From contig JALDNG010000006.1 in assembly GCA_024349245.1 (NCBI GenBank), forward strand, positions 2,593,501 to 2,657,500: 64,000 nt of DNA. The letters run 5' to 3'. Below are positions 40,478-64,000 of this stretch, in pieces. The DNA is from Neodontobutis hainanensis (lineage: Eukaryota; Chordata; Actinopteri; Gobiiformes; Odontobutidae). Position 1 is the stretch's first letter. Each line of letters begins with the position of its first letter. The notes under the pieces are model-generated. The model was not told where the DNA came from and ran no database searches. It saw nothing but the letters and a program-made list of their open reading frames with translations. The position numbers and the translations under genes are program-made.

Positions 40478-41076
40478 GTTTTTTGAATTTTAAAATTTTA
40501 AAGAACAGAGATGGAATGGACAGAAGGCAGTGGGGAAAGCATTAAAACTCTTATTCTCAATCATCCAGGTCATAATCCAACAAAGGGTTACAAAGAAGGA
40601 CTCTAGACGAAGGGTTTAAAAGTAGAAGAATTTTCCTCTCTCATCCAATGTCAATACTACAGACAGGAAGACTTTTGCATTTCCCTCCGTATCACCACCC
40701 CTCTTCACGCCCACTCCAGTTTTCCACACCTGTCCTCATTTCCCATTAGGCCAGTATATTGGACCCACTCCACAGTTTTCAAATTAGCCAATTGTTTTTG
40801 AGCTGAAGACGTCCATCCTGTTATTGGGCTTTACATGTTTGCCAACCTCTTGTTTTTGGACGCCTACCTGTCTGTGTACTTCGACCCATTGACTGTTTTC
40901 AGACACTGTGTTCGAGAATTTTACGCCTGTGAGTTTAGTTTTTTCATAAAAAGTCTTGAATTGTCTTTTGCCTCTTGTGTTTTTTGCACTTAAGTCCGTT
41001 TGCTACACCCATGTCGACTGGTGTGAGAGATGTTGATATTTCTCGGAGAGAGGGGTTTATTCTGATACATGAGAAT
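40478..41076. other. Intergenic; possible LTR-type remnant at 40700-41010
   Basis: 40830-41010 contains CCTGTCTGTG, CTGTGAGTTT, AAAAAGTCTTG and GCACTTAAGTCCG, in an order reminiscent of the R/U5 part of fish retroelement LTRs. Neither TG...CA ends nor flanking duplication can be defined, so this is only a suggestion. Confidence 0.25.
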
Positions 41077-41311
41077 GGCGGCAGTAGCTCAGTGGTAGAG
41101 CAGCCGTCCTTCCACTAGAAGGTGGGCGGTTCGATCCCCACTCAAAAATCCCAAAACATCATAACATCCCGCTCTCCCCCAGAGTTCATACTGTCGTTGT
41201 GTCCCTGGGCAAGACACTTAATCCACCTTGCCTCCAGTGGTGTCAGCTGTAACACTGATAAAGCACTTTGAGTGCCTACTAGGTGGAAAAGCACTATATT
41301 AAAAACAATTT
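41077..41311 (+). mobile_element. tRNA-derived SINE with GCGCTATATAAA-type tail
   Basis: The head GGCGGCAGTAGCTCAGTGG holds the A box. GGTTCGATCCC at about 41130 is the B box. The body has GTGTCCCTGGGCAAGACACT and CACCTTGCCTCCAGTGG. The tail reads AAGCACTTTGAGTGCC and GAAAAGCACTATATTAAA. Between the B box and GTTCATACTGTCGTTG is a short insertion not seen in the copy at 25021. The start agrees with the usual tRNA 5' end. Confidence 0.88.
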
Positions 41312-41842
41312 GAAACATTTGGACTTTCAAACCCTATGTCTAGTTGCTTTCTTTGTAACTCTCACTGATTATAAACAATGATGTTTTTGTCTCAACTGAA
41401 TAATATAGGTGAGAACTTAGGAAAGAAACAAAGAAGTCATCTTTTGTATTGATTATTGTGGTGTATTAACAGTTAATAAAACACTATCAGTAATCGTTAA
41501 TGAGCATATTTAAACACAATAGCCACCATCTAGTTTGGTGCTATGTACTGTATATCTAATCAACCCCTTCATACGATGTCAAACAACATACTGCACTTTT
41601 TGTACTAAATACTTTTTAGTCACGTTTCTGTGATAAGAAATAATAAGTTGTGCATATACAGTTTAGTTTTTCCAATCTGGTTGCTGCTGGATAATTGAGC
41701 AGAATGTCAGTGATCATGGTACAGAAATGGAAATAGATACACTCATTGAATAATACTTCCATAACTGTCTGAGCCTTCTTCACCGGGCCGGGCCCTGGGG
41801 AGAGGAACAGTTACACTGTCTGAAGGACAGTGTGTATGTATT
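41312..41842. other. Intergenic, nothing seen
   Basis: AT-rich unique DNA between a SINE and a long TG microsatellite, with no ORF or repeat identified. Confidence 0.6.
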
Positions 41843-42486
<644 letters not shown>

Positions 42487-42640
42487 ACTTTATTTTTATT
42501 TTTATTTTTATTACTTTTATTTATACAGGGAAAGTCCCATTAAAATTACAAATCTTCAAATCTTTTGCAGGGGAGCCCTGGTCCCATGGGACGGGGGACG
42601 TGCAAACTCCAAGCAGAAAAGCCGTGCCACATTATTGTTT
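42487..42640 (+). repeat. Possible dispersed repeat (TTTATTTATACAGGG type)
   Basis: A TTTTTA-rich leader is followed by TTATACAGGGAAAGTCCC, AAATCTTTTGCAGGGGAGCC and CTGGTCCCATGGG. I have seen this wording repeatedly in fish intergenic DNA, but I cannot assign a family and there is only one copy here. Confidence 0.4.
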
Positions 42641-42750
42641 AATCATGCTTTACACTGCATCAGAACCATAGAACATGCTACAAAACATTAAGTTCTTAAA
42701 TGTACAGAAGCTATGTTTGAACTTCAATATCATAGGATGTATATTGCAGA

Positions 42751-43450
42751 GATGAAGTACTCGAGCCCTGGACTCGGACTCTAGACGAGTCATCAGGCTC
42801 AATTTTGTGACTTGTGACTATTCGAGGGAAAGCCTCAATTACTCGACTCAGACTCGGACTCAGACTTGTCTTTGTAGGGCTTGGACTCGTTTATTCTCAG
42901 ACAAAAGGACTTGTGACTCGGCCTTAGACTCCGTCTTGAGCACAAAGTCATGCTCAGCAACAACATCACACAACCTCTGCCTGTTGCATGTGTTCAGAGC
43001 AGGACGAGTTGCTCGCATTTATCTCCAGCCCCTAAATGTGATCCAGAAGTGGGTCCTAAATAAAAAAAAATATATAGGCCTATTTCGGCCACAGCCTTAA
43101 TTGATATGCCACAATCAAAACTCTATTAAATGTGTTTAAAAGGTTTATACAAAACTAAAATCCCAATCAATGTATCAGTTTGGCTTCCACAGTGTTCAGA
43201 TTTGTCACTCACTTGGGTTTGACTTGGACTCGACTTGGACCTTTCTTTAGTGACTCGGACTTGCAGTTTAATTAAAGATGACTCGACTCGGACTTCGACA
43301 TGAAAAATGTTGAATTGTACTTGAAATGATGATGACCTGACTCGGACTCGACTCGGACTAGTCTTTGGTGACTTGGACTTGGACTCGGACTTGAACTCTG
43401 AGGACTTGAAAGTGACTTGAACTCAAAAACTGTTGCCTTGACTACAACAC
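42751..43450 (+). repeat. GACTCG/GACTTG-rich dispersed repeat, copy 2 (long)
   Basis: This is a ~700-base region filled with GACTCGGACTCG and GACTTGGACTTG words. A less repetitive middle (about 42935-43200) is flanked by repeat-rich ends. The right part matches copy 1 at 1955-2245 closely (GACTAGTCTTTGGTGACTTG; GAGGACTTGAAAGTGACTTG). The ORF at 42807-43100 falls inside the repeat and is not supported as a gene. The bipartite layout suggests a mobile element with repeated ends. Confidence 0.75.
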
Positions 43451-44274
43451 TGGTATATTGGTGTGTATTGTAACTGTTTTCCTAAATCAAACACAGATGA
43501 ATGGTCATTTAAAATGCTACTGCATAAATAGTGTATTTTCTTTATTCATTTGCATAGGGTAAAGTTTATTGAAGAATAGAAACGATGAATACAGACTGTG
43601 AATGTCTTTCTGCTACTATTGTTTTAAGTTAGTGTGGTCAGTTGTTGGCTTTAAAACAAGGATAGTATTCATCTAGACACAGTTTTTTAAAGTCTCCTTT
43701 ACCATCATATTTTGTCTTCATTTTGCATAGCTGCAGGAGGCTTTGTCATGTGTGTCTTGTTTGTAGACAATCTCCTCTTCTTGGAGTGAAAGGTGAAGGA
43801 GAAGGTCAACAGTTAGAGGAAAATAAGACACACCAAATTGTTTTCTCTTTTTGTCAAAAGCGGATAGAGTTGAAGAATCACTGCATGTGTCACCGGCCTC
43901 TGCTCTGAAGCCCCAACAGGAGTTTGGTAAAGGGCATGGGGAAAGTGAGTCTGGCATTTACTCAGACGGCCAGTAGCCTCGCTGGATATACAGGAGGAGT
44001 CGCTGGATCAGAGCCAGAGGCAGCGCGGAGCAGCGTCAAACAGACTTGAAAGATGATGTTGACTTTTCTCACACTACACGTGGCAGTGCAGTGAGGACAC
44101 ACACACACACACACACACACATTCACTCCAACTCAGGTCTGTGCGACTGCAGCATTGCAACCATTCTCCCTGTCTAGTCCCCCCAAATCACTGATTGAAT
44201 GACATGTTTATAACCTTTCAATCAAAGTCAGCATTTCAACATATATGTAAAATATTAAAAAACATAAATATACT
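43451..44274. other. Intergenic with short (CA)n
   Basis: Nothing gene-like is seen. A (CA)12 run lies at about 44098-44121. 43980-44040 is GC-richer but has no recognisable coding sequence. Confidence 0.6.
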
Positions 44275-44562
44275 GGGGTGCACGTGGCAGAGTGGTTAGC
44301 ACTCCTGCCTCACAGCAAACATTCTCGACCGACTCCGGTCTTTCTGTGAGGAGTCTGCATGTCCTCCACGTGTTATCGTGGGTTCTCTCCTGGTACTCCG
44401 GCTTCCTACCACTGTCCAAAGACATGCATGTACAGGTTAATTGGCAACTGTAAATTGTCCCTAGTGAATGAATATGAGCAAGAGGACCCCCTCGAAAACA
44501 AGATGATTCATCTCAAGGGATTAATTCTCACAAAAAATGTGAATAAATAAATACAATAAATG
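44275..44562 (+). mobile_element. tRNA-headed dispersed repeat with CTCGAAAAC-type tail
   Basis: The head reads GTGGCAGAGTGGTTAGCACT and CCTGCCTCACAGCAA. The body has TCTTTCTGTGAGGAGTCTGC, GTCCTCCACGTG, GTCCAAAGACATGCATGTAC and AGGTTAATTGG. The tail differs from the 35150 copy: CCCCCTCGAAAACAAGATGA, ATTCATCTCAAGGGATTA and an AATAAATAAATA end. The same tail occurs alone at 46521-46596. The B-box region is damaged. Confidence 0.75.
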
Positions 44563-46023
44563 ACATCAAACATATTACGTATCTTCCCTTGTAGACTTTT
44601 TTTTTCTTTATTTGTCAGAAAGACCCAAGTAATTGGGGCAACAATTGGGGGCAGATGATGTTGGGTAAACTGATCCAAGACAAGATTTGGACCTGGACTG
44701 GGCCACTCCCAAAAGAAACAGGAAAAAAAAGGTTGGGATGTGTCAGTAAACAGTGGGCCACAGAACCCATTCAGTTCCAAACACACAGTTAATAATAGCT
44801 TAGTATAAGGGGCCGGCATACACACACACACACACATTCCCATAATCCTTTCACCTAGGGGCCAACTGTTGTTTGATCAGAGCGCCGCTAATGCTTGTAG
44901 GCGTCGGAATGTGCGCTCCGTGCATTCGCGCTCCAGCAGAAAGCCCAAAGAAGAACACAAGAACGTCTCAAAGCCCACAGGCTGGAAGAAAGAGAGTGCT
45001 GACAGTGACAGAAAAACACCCAGATGGCAGCTTCAGTCTACCATGGGATCACATGCTCAGAATAAGATCTGGAAGATGCTGGAGGTAACAAGAAATGATG
45101 TCACTGTTGCTGGTAACAAGACGTGTTGTGTGCGCACGCTGGTATCTTATCTTTTTAGGAATAGATATTCACAAACTGTCTAAATGCCACCATAGCTTAG
45201 CTGCTAGTTTTGTTATATTATTGGTTTTCAGTGTGAAATGTTTTTCAATGCAGTGAGAGGTAGAGGCTGTCCAGTAAGGTATTTACAACTATACAAATCC
45301 CATAATCTATGGCTTCTCATGTCCCAAGAAGAAAATCCAAGGCTAGAGCACACCTGTGGCTGGTACCAGTCCTTATCTTTGACTCAAGAGTCAAATACTA
45401 AACCCAGCTGCAAACCTGAAATCTCTCAGGATGTGTGAATGCATGAGCAAAGGACACATTTATTCCAATTTTTTTGTGTCTTATTTATTTTTACTCATGT
45501 CAGCAACAATCAACATATTTTCATAAATTTATGTCATACAAAGTGCAATCTTTCAGTTCTTGCTCGTTTTTACACCAAGCAGAACATGGTTAATGGTGCA
45601 AGCAGTTTAATGTTATTGTTATTTGAAGTGCTCAGACTTCCATTTACCTCCCATTGTTTTATTTTTCACATTGCTTTCCTGTGTCAAAGGTTTTGTATAA
45701 TACTAGAAAACATCTATTAACCTTAACCTCCAGTCTATTAACAGCCCATCTGACAGAGTACCTGAAGAACAAGTAGAAGATTATTGGGCTGTTTTATGAC
45801 TCCATTAAGAGATGTATAGAATTATATTAGAAAGGTTAACTGAGAGATTTTCACTGGCATAATTTTGACATTAAATAATTTTGATCTGATCTGTCAATCA
45901 AACAGCATGATTTAAACTATGGTAATTACATTTGCCGTCATGGAGAAATTATGTTTTTTGGCTCTACAGGGAACATGATTACGGAAATAATACTGTAGCG
46001 TTGATTGAAACACATTCATTTAC
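44563..46023. other. Intergenic, no gene seen
   Basis: A short CA run lies at 44818-44835. The ORF at 44869-45183 is Lys/Arg/Ser-rich with no recognised domain and overlaps another ORF in a second frame, so it is not called. Confidence 0.5.
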
Positions 46024-46091
46024 ACAATGCACAATTTCTGTCAAAAGAATTAAACAACAAAAAAAAAAACAATGCACAATTTCTGTCAAAA
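46024..46091. repeat. 23-bp direct repeat flanking a short A-tailed insert
   Basis: ACAATGCACAATTTCTGTCA plus AAA occurs at 46024-46046 and again at 46069-46091. Between the copies lie ~22 bases ending in a run of A. The layout equals a target-site duplication around a tiny poly-A-tailed insert, or a tandem duplication with A-run slippage. Confidence 0.85.
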
Positions 46092-46254
46092 AAAATCACA
46101 AATACATGTTAATAAAAAGGCAAAATTTTGTCAGAAAGTAATGTTTGTTTTTGAAATTTTAAAATCAAATTTTTTTTTTTAAGGTTTTGAAATTTAGAAT
46201 TGATCCTGCAGTCACACACAAAAAAATCATACAGAACACAGCGCAGTTGAAATA

Positions 46255-46440
46255 CAGCTCTGGAAAAATTAAGAAACCACTGTAATTTTTCCATTGAGTA
46301 TAAGTATAAAAGCCATTCCATTCCAATGTCTGTTAAATCCCAACACGGGCACTGAATGAGGTGCTGATTAGGTGATCACCTGAACCAAATCTTAATAAGG
46401 AAAAGTACTGTATTAAAAAAACACTTCTGTGGTCATCACT
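46255..46440 (+). mobile_element. Tc1-like terminal-repeat remnant, fourth family
   Basis: After a TA (46253-46254) comes CAGCTCTGGAAAAATTAAGA, then AACCACTG, the familiar outer end of a fish Tc1-type element. No transposase and no opposite end are found. The extent to the right is approximate. Confidence 0.6.
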
Positions 46441-46520
46441 ATCCTCTATATACTATGTATACTATGTTGTGTACTGTATACTTAATAATGGCACTGCTGT
46501 CCGCAGTTACCTGGTCAAAC

Positions 46521-46596
46521 AGAGGCCCCCTCGAAAACGAGATGATTCATCTCAAGGGATTATTACTCACAAAAATGTGGATAAATAAAATAAATG
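46521..46596 (+). mobile_element. Solo SINE-tail fragment (CTCGAAAAC type)
   Basis: GAGGCCCCCTCGAAAACGAG, ATGATTCATCTCAAGGGATT and an ATAAATAAAATAAAT end match the tail of the repeat at 44275-44562. The head is absent, as expected for a 5'-truncated copy. Confidence 0.75.
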
Positions 46597-57898
<11,302 letters not shown>

Positions 57899-58250
57899 CA
57901 GTTCTCAAACTTTTTCACACAATGTACCTCCAAAAATATTTGAGTCTCCAAATACCAAACTCCATGGCACTAAAATATTAAAGGCTTGGTCTACATTTAG
58001 TATTCTTTACACAGCACACAGTATGTCAATGACACTTTTCCCAAATCCAATATTATTTATAATAATATAATAATAATAAAATAATAATATCCAGTATTTT
58101 GAAATCACATTTGGAGTTAAGTTTGTGATATTTTCAAACATTTGAACTTCAGCTTTCTTTAAGAAAACTACATAATGATTATATAATAACTAGAAGTTAA
58201 GTTAATCATTTGTTTTAATGGTCATTTCATATTTATTTTCATATTCCCAT
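57899..58250 (+). mobile_element. Possible hAT-type nonautonomous element remnant
   Basis: The start CAGTTCTCAAACTTTTTCAC, then ACAATGTACCTCC, resembles the CAGTGGTTCTCAAACTTTTT ends of hAT (Charlie-like) elements with their usual 'tacctcc' follow-on. I could not find a matching inverted right end, so the extent is a guess. Confidence 0.35.
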
Positions 58251-59354
58251 TTATAATATGTCATCATGTTCCATTAAAATAAGACGTTGAACTATATTTT
58301 CAGACTTGTGAAACTAAATTTATTGGGAGCTTTAGTGTCCGAGTACTTAGAGTCAGAATATGTCTTACTCTTCTGACAGCTATTATGTTTTTCTGCTGCA
58401 CAGACAATGTCACAACAATTGTAGGCCCAGGTAACATTGAGGAAGTGCTATATATACCTGCAGATTGCTGAGGGCTGCACAGCACCGAGGTTCCTCTGCA
58501 TTGGCAGGACACTGAGAGCTGTAATTATCCCCAACTACACTGGCCTCACTCTCTGTAATTTTCTGTGCAAAAGAATAAGCCCTTCCTGATGGTTACAGTG
58601 CATATATCTAGCCTGATAGCTGCCCAGCAGGCACCTGGGCCAAAAGCTACTCCCTGCCTGTGCCGCCCTGCTCAGACGTCCTGTGAGAACAACAGAGACT
58701 GAGGAAGAGCGGATAAGACGTCGGAGGTCTGCAGGAGATGAGAGTGGAGGGAGGAGCGATGGAGGAAACACAGGAGAGTCAGAAAAAGCCTGTGATTGCC
58801 AGCCAGCATGTAGCCGGTAATTACAATACTGTTACTTCTTTCACTCTCCATCTTTCTTTCTTTCTTTCTTTCCTTCTTTCTTTCTTTCTCTCTGCCATTC
58901 ACACTTTCCTGACTTACATGCCTCTGTGCTCAAGGTTAATGGGAAGGGGATGCATAGCTAAATAAAGACACAAATACACAAGGCACATACAAAAACAGCC
59001 ATGATAAAGAAATGAGGCAATTGACTGCACAGGCCAAAAGTCAACATGTGATGGATTGTAATGACATGATTCCAGAAAACTATATAATGGACAAATTAAA
59101 CAAAATGACAACCTGTAGTTAATATTTGGTGTATTTGAATCAGTTGTGCAAGGCTGATGCTTAGTCCCAAAAGAGGTCAGTGTATCTACAATAATCAATG
59201 TATTTATGCTGAGCCAAGATCAGGTCTTACAAACTTGTACTGTATAATCATTTCTGACAAGTGTGGATTTTGGTTGATTCACCACATGTACACTTCTAAA
59301 TGAATGACTGAATACACAAGAACTTTTATCTGTCATTTTGTACAGAGCCCTAGA
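58251..59354. other. Intergenic with (TTTC)n at 58851-58889
   Basis: The TTTC/TTCC tract is 39 bases with one variant unit; ORFs running through it are artefacts. Nothing else is recognised. Confidence 0.6.
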
Positions 59355-59705
59355 AATGGTAAATGGTAAATGGCATGCATTTATATAGCGCTTTCCTGCA
59401 CCCTTCTCGGGCACCCAAAGCGCTTTACATCGTGCTTCCACTCACCCCATTCACACACATCCACTCCTGGGGCAGACAGAGAGGGGGGCTGCCACACAAA
59501 CGGCGCTCAACCTTCTCCTACCACCACCAAACACACCTCCACATTCACACACATTCATACACCAGTGCTATGCACACTGGAGGCAAGGTGGGTTAAGTGT
59601 CTTGCCCAAGGACACAACAACAGTATGAACTGTGGGGAGAGCGGAAATCGAACCTACTACCTTCCGGTTGAAGGACGGCCGCTCTACCACTGAGCCACTG
59701 CCACT
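59355..59705 (-). mobile_element. tRNA-derived SINE, long-body form with GCGCTATATAAA tail
   Basis: In sense (minus) direction: head GTGGCAGTGGCTCAGTGGTA, B box GGTTCGATTTCC, body GTTCATACTGTTGTTGTG, GTCCTTGGGCAAGACACTTA and CACCTTGCCTCCAGTGTG. A ~130-base central part found in no other local copy follows (about 59580-59440). Then come AAAGCGCTTTGGGTGCCC, GAAAGCGCTATATAAATGCA and a terminal repeat of TTTACCA units. At ~350 bases it is the longest and best-preserved copy of the family, and the 41077 copy may be a centrally deleted version of it. Confidence 0.88.
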
Positions 59706-62145
59706 GAAATGAGGACTAACACATGTGAGTGTTGTTTTAAACTGTATTCAATAATCAAATTAGTCCTATATACTCAATGCAACACTGAAGAGGTCACTTC
59801 AAGGTGATCTGGATGACTGAGAACCTTCACAGACTCAATGCAACACTGTGTAATTATTTGTATATGAAGTAAGTAAAAGACTATCAGTCATTAAAATAAT
59901 CAGATTCATTTGAATGGTTTATTGACATTAAACAGGGAGACTCTCCCACTTAAAGATAAAGTTTGCAGTGTTGACAGATCCTTCTTTTGGCCTCAAGATT
60001 TATTATTTGCATGTGATTAAAGTAGGACAGCCTGGCCTCTCACCAATGAACTCTGATATCTTTTGTCTCCCAGGCTTGGTTTTCTTGTCATTTTTCTGCC
60101 TTGCCCCTCATGTTGTCTTGCATCATATCTTGCATTTTCTCCCCTTTTCTCTCTCCTACTGTCTTGCTCATTGCCTTATCAGCCTGCTTTGCTTGATTCA
60201 TCTCTTCCTCTCCCCACTGCACTCACTATCAAACATGCACTTCTGCATGAGTGTGTCCTCGCCCCCCTCCTTCTCTCCTCCCACTCATTCACCCCAATCT
60301 CCATCTCTCCCCTGCCCCTCACTCATTTTTATGACTGTCACAGGAGCCCTTTTCTCATTCTCTGGCTGCCTGCTTCGCTCTCTGTCTGTGTGTTTATGAG
60401 CAGAGCTATATTGAGAGCGTCTGGCTGGTAGACACAGAGGAGAAGAGGGGGCGAGAGTGCAGCGTGAGGCTAGAGACAAGTGATGGAACAAAGATACAAA
60501 GAGGGTTAGATCATATTGTACATGTCTGCTCATACATGCATTATATGTAACTATATCTTTAAACAAACAACACGTCAATGAATGTGACATTGCAGGACCA
60601 AAAGATCACTTGTAAAGTTTAGCAGTGGGCAAGTTCAAAGACTGAAGACATACATTTATAACTACTTTAATCACGGTATTTATTCAAATGTTACAATTTT
60701 CAACACTGAAAAAAAAATTGCAGATAGAAATTTGCACTTAACTTTCCACTTGTCCTCATGTGGCCCGAGCAACAAAGCAGTCTCAAGGTGATGTTTTGTT
60801 ACTGTAGTAGATCAGTTTTAGTTTACACTATATATCCACCTAACTTTCTTGAAACGGAGCTCTGTACTTCTGTCTAAGAGTGGAGCAGAATCTTCAGCGT
60901 TATCGTCATTAAACAGACATAATGGTAAGGCTCTCATGCAGAGAATTTCTCTCTGTGAAATACTGCACAAGTGTGCTTTACCAACTGAGGGAACACAAGA
61001 CCTGGAGGCTTAGGCAACGGCATATCATCTGATGAGTCACCCAATCCTTCTCCCTCCATCCAGATGGGTTTATATTTGGAGAAAGACAAGAAAGCCTCAG
61101 GCTCCAAGTATCTATTAAAGTTGGAGGTGGCTGTGTAATGGCAGCAGCTATACAGTGAATCATTGACCAGGAGTTTGTTGTGTATGAGAAGCTAAAGTGT
61201 CCCTGGCTGTTGGTGGTCAGAATGACAGAGCAGGATACTCACCTTGTTTATTTGTTTTGAAGAGTGAAACAAAAGGTCAAACTTTTGCTTGTGTTTTTCT
61301 TTGTCTTTGGGTTTTTTAGATTCTGCCTTTAGTCCATTCAAGGGATAGTTTTTAGTTATGAATAGTTTCTAAACCGGTCCTTATTTTTGAGATCACCACA
61401 ATGAAGTTCTTGTTTCAAAATAAACAGTAAAACGTTTTTGGGTTTTTTGGGTTTTTAAAAATGAGGAATGTATACTTGCACTGATAGTCTTTAGAAGCGT
61501 TTGTTAGTTATAATAAAAGTGTATTAAATATCTCATAACCCTCCTTTACAAAAAACTGGACAATCCCATTAACACTTATTTATAATATTCCTCTGAATTA
61601 ATAATAATGTCTAGTGCTTTTTTATCGAGGACAATTATAAAATTTCTTGGATAATAATTTACTGACAACTTACTTTGTACTTTTGTTAGTTAGTTTCTGT
61701 GGTGGACTCACAAAAGTTAAGAGTTACAGTAAAGTAAGTTCTTTCAGATGGCTGTAGGGAAAATGTTGAACATTTAGAACCAGCAACAGTCACTGATCCA
61801 GATTTCTTCATTTGTGCTTCTGAATATGTTTATACTGCTTTCATTTCATGTAGGTCAGCTAAATAATGCAGCACATATCACCCATTTATGAAGTGTATTA
61901 CACAATACTCTGGAATTGTTTTTTAAACAGGTCTCACTGTCATTCTCACATGGTTCACATAAGTGCCATACTGTAAACATAAAATTAGTTCAACTTTATC
62001 AAGGCAAGACTACACAACCAACAGAGTATTTGAAATAAATCAGAATGTTACATTATATTATTATTAAATTAGAAAGCAGGTCTTTTACAAATCAAAATGC
62101 CATTTATTTATTTTTTGTCATTAAAGAGGACAAACTATATACTAT
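59706..62145. other. Intergenic with C/T-rich tract at 60060-60390
   Basis: The C/T-rich run yields several overlapping Leu/Ser/Pro-rich ORFs, which are composition artefacts. 61430-61460 has GGGTTTTTTGGGTTTTT-like repeats. No gene is seen. Confidence 0.55.

Positions 62146-64000
<1,855 letters not shown>

Noticed and set aside
40700..41010. Solo LTR
   Set aside because: Some wording resembles fish LTRs, but there are no definable TG...CA ends, target duplication or second copy.
44869..45183. 104-residue basic ORF
   Set aside because: Considered as an exon because it is rich in Lys/Arg/Ser, but a second frame is open over the same bases and no motif is recognisable.

Overview
The window looks like a teleost fish chromosome segment. 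It is AT-rich and vertebrate-like, with long CA/TG and TA microsatellites, several Tc1-type DNA transposons, tRNA-derived SINEs and a fish-type non-LTR retrotransposon. Nothing prokaryotic is present (no operons, no long ORF series). Only one host protein-coding piece can be supported: the last coding exon of EIPR1 (also called TSSC1, a WD40 protein of the GARP/EARP vesicle-tethering pathway) at 510-684 on the + strand, preceded by intron and followed by a 3' UTR with AATAAA signals. From memory of vertebrate gene order, the DNA downstream of EIPR1 leads towards MYT1L across a large gene-poor interval. That would fit the ~63 kb here with no further recognisable exon, but it is an inference.

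Layout. 1-1113: end of EIPR1. 1114-5605: intergenic, with one copy of a GACTCG/GACTTG-rich repeat. 5606-9393: a nearly full-length minus-strand non-LTR retrotransposon (single ORF: Myb-like domain, reverse transcriptase, CCHC finger, restriction-enzyme-like endonuclease; R4/Dong/Rex6-like) sitting between two (TA)n tracts and starting with a tRNA-like RNA polymerase III promoter. 9394-30087: mostly unique intergenic DNA with a truncated Tc1-like element (13559), a tRNA-headed dispersed repeat (19143), a SINE (25021) and a short telomere-like array (28994). 30088-34900: a transposon cluster: a 1.5-kb Tc1-like element with ~210-bp IR/DR inverted repeats, a fragment of a second Tc1 family, and a complete-ended 1.13-kb Tc1-like element of a third family. 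35150-46600: more SINE and Tc1 fragments, a very long (TG)n tract, and a second large copy of the GACTCG repeat. 46597-64000: mostly unique DNA, three microsatellites, one more SINE and a possible hAT-type remnant.

No undescribed multi-gene system was found. The most notable items are: (1) the retrotransposon whose 5' end carries pol III A and B boxes followed by a motif also found in three local SINEs (at 25, 41 and 59 kb), suggesting that the LINE and the SINE family share a 5' module; (2) SINE copies with the same head but different 3' tails; (3) two Tc1-like copies in opposite orientation sharing the same frame-breaking junction; and (4) a 60-bp inverted, frame-preserving self-insertion inside another Tc1 transposase.
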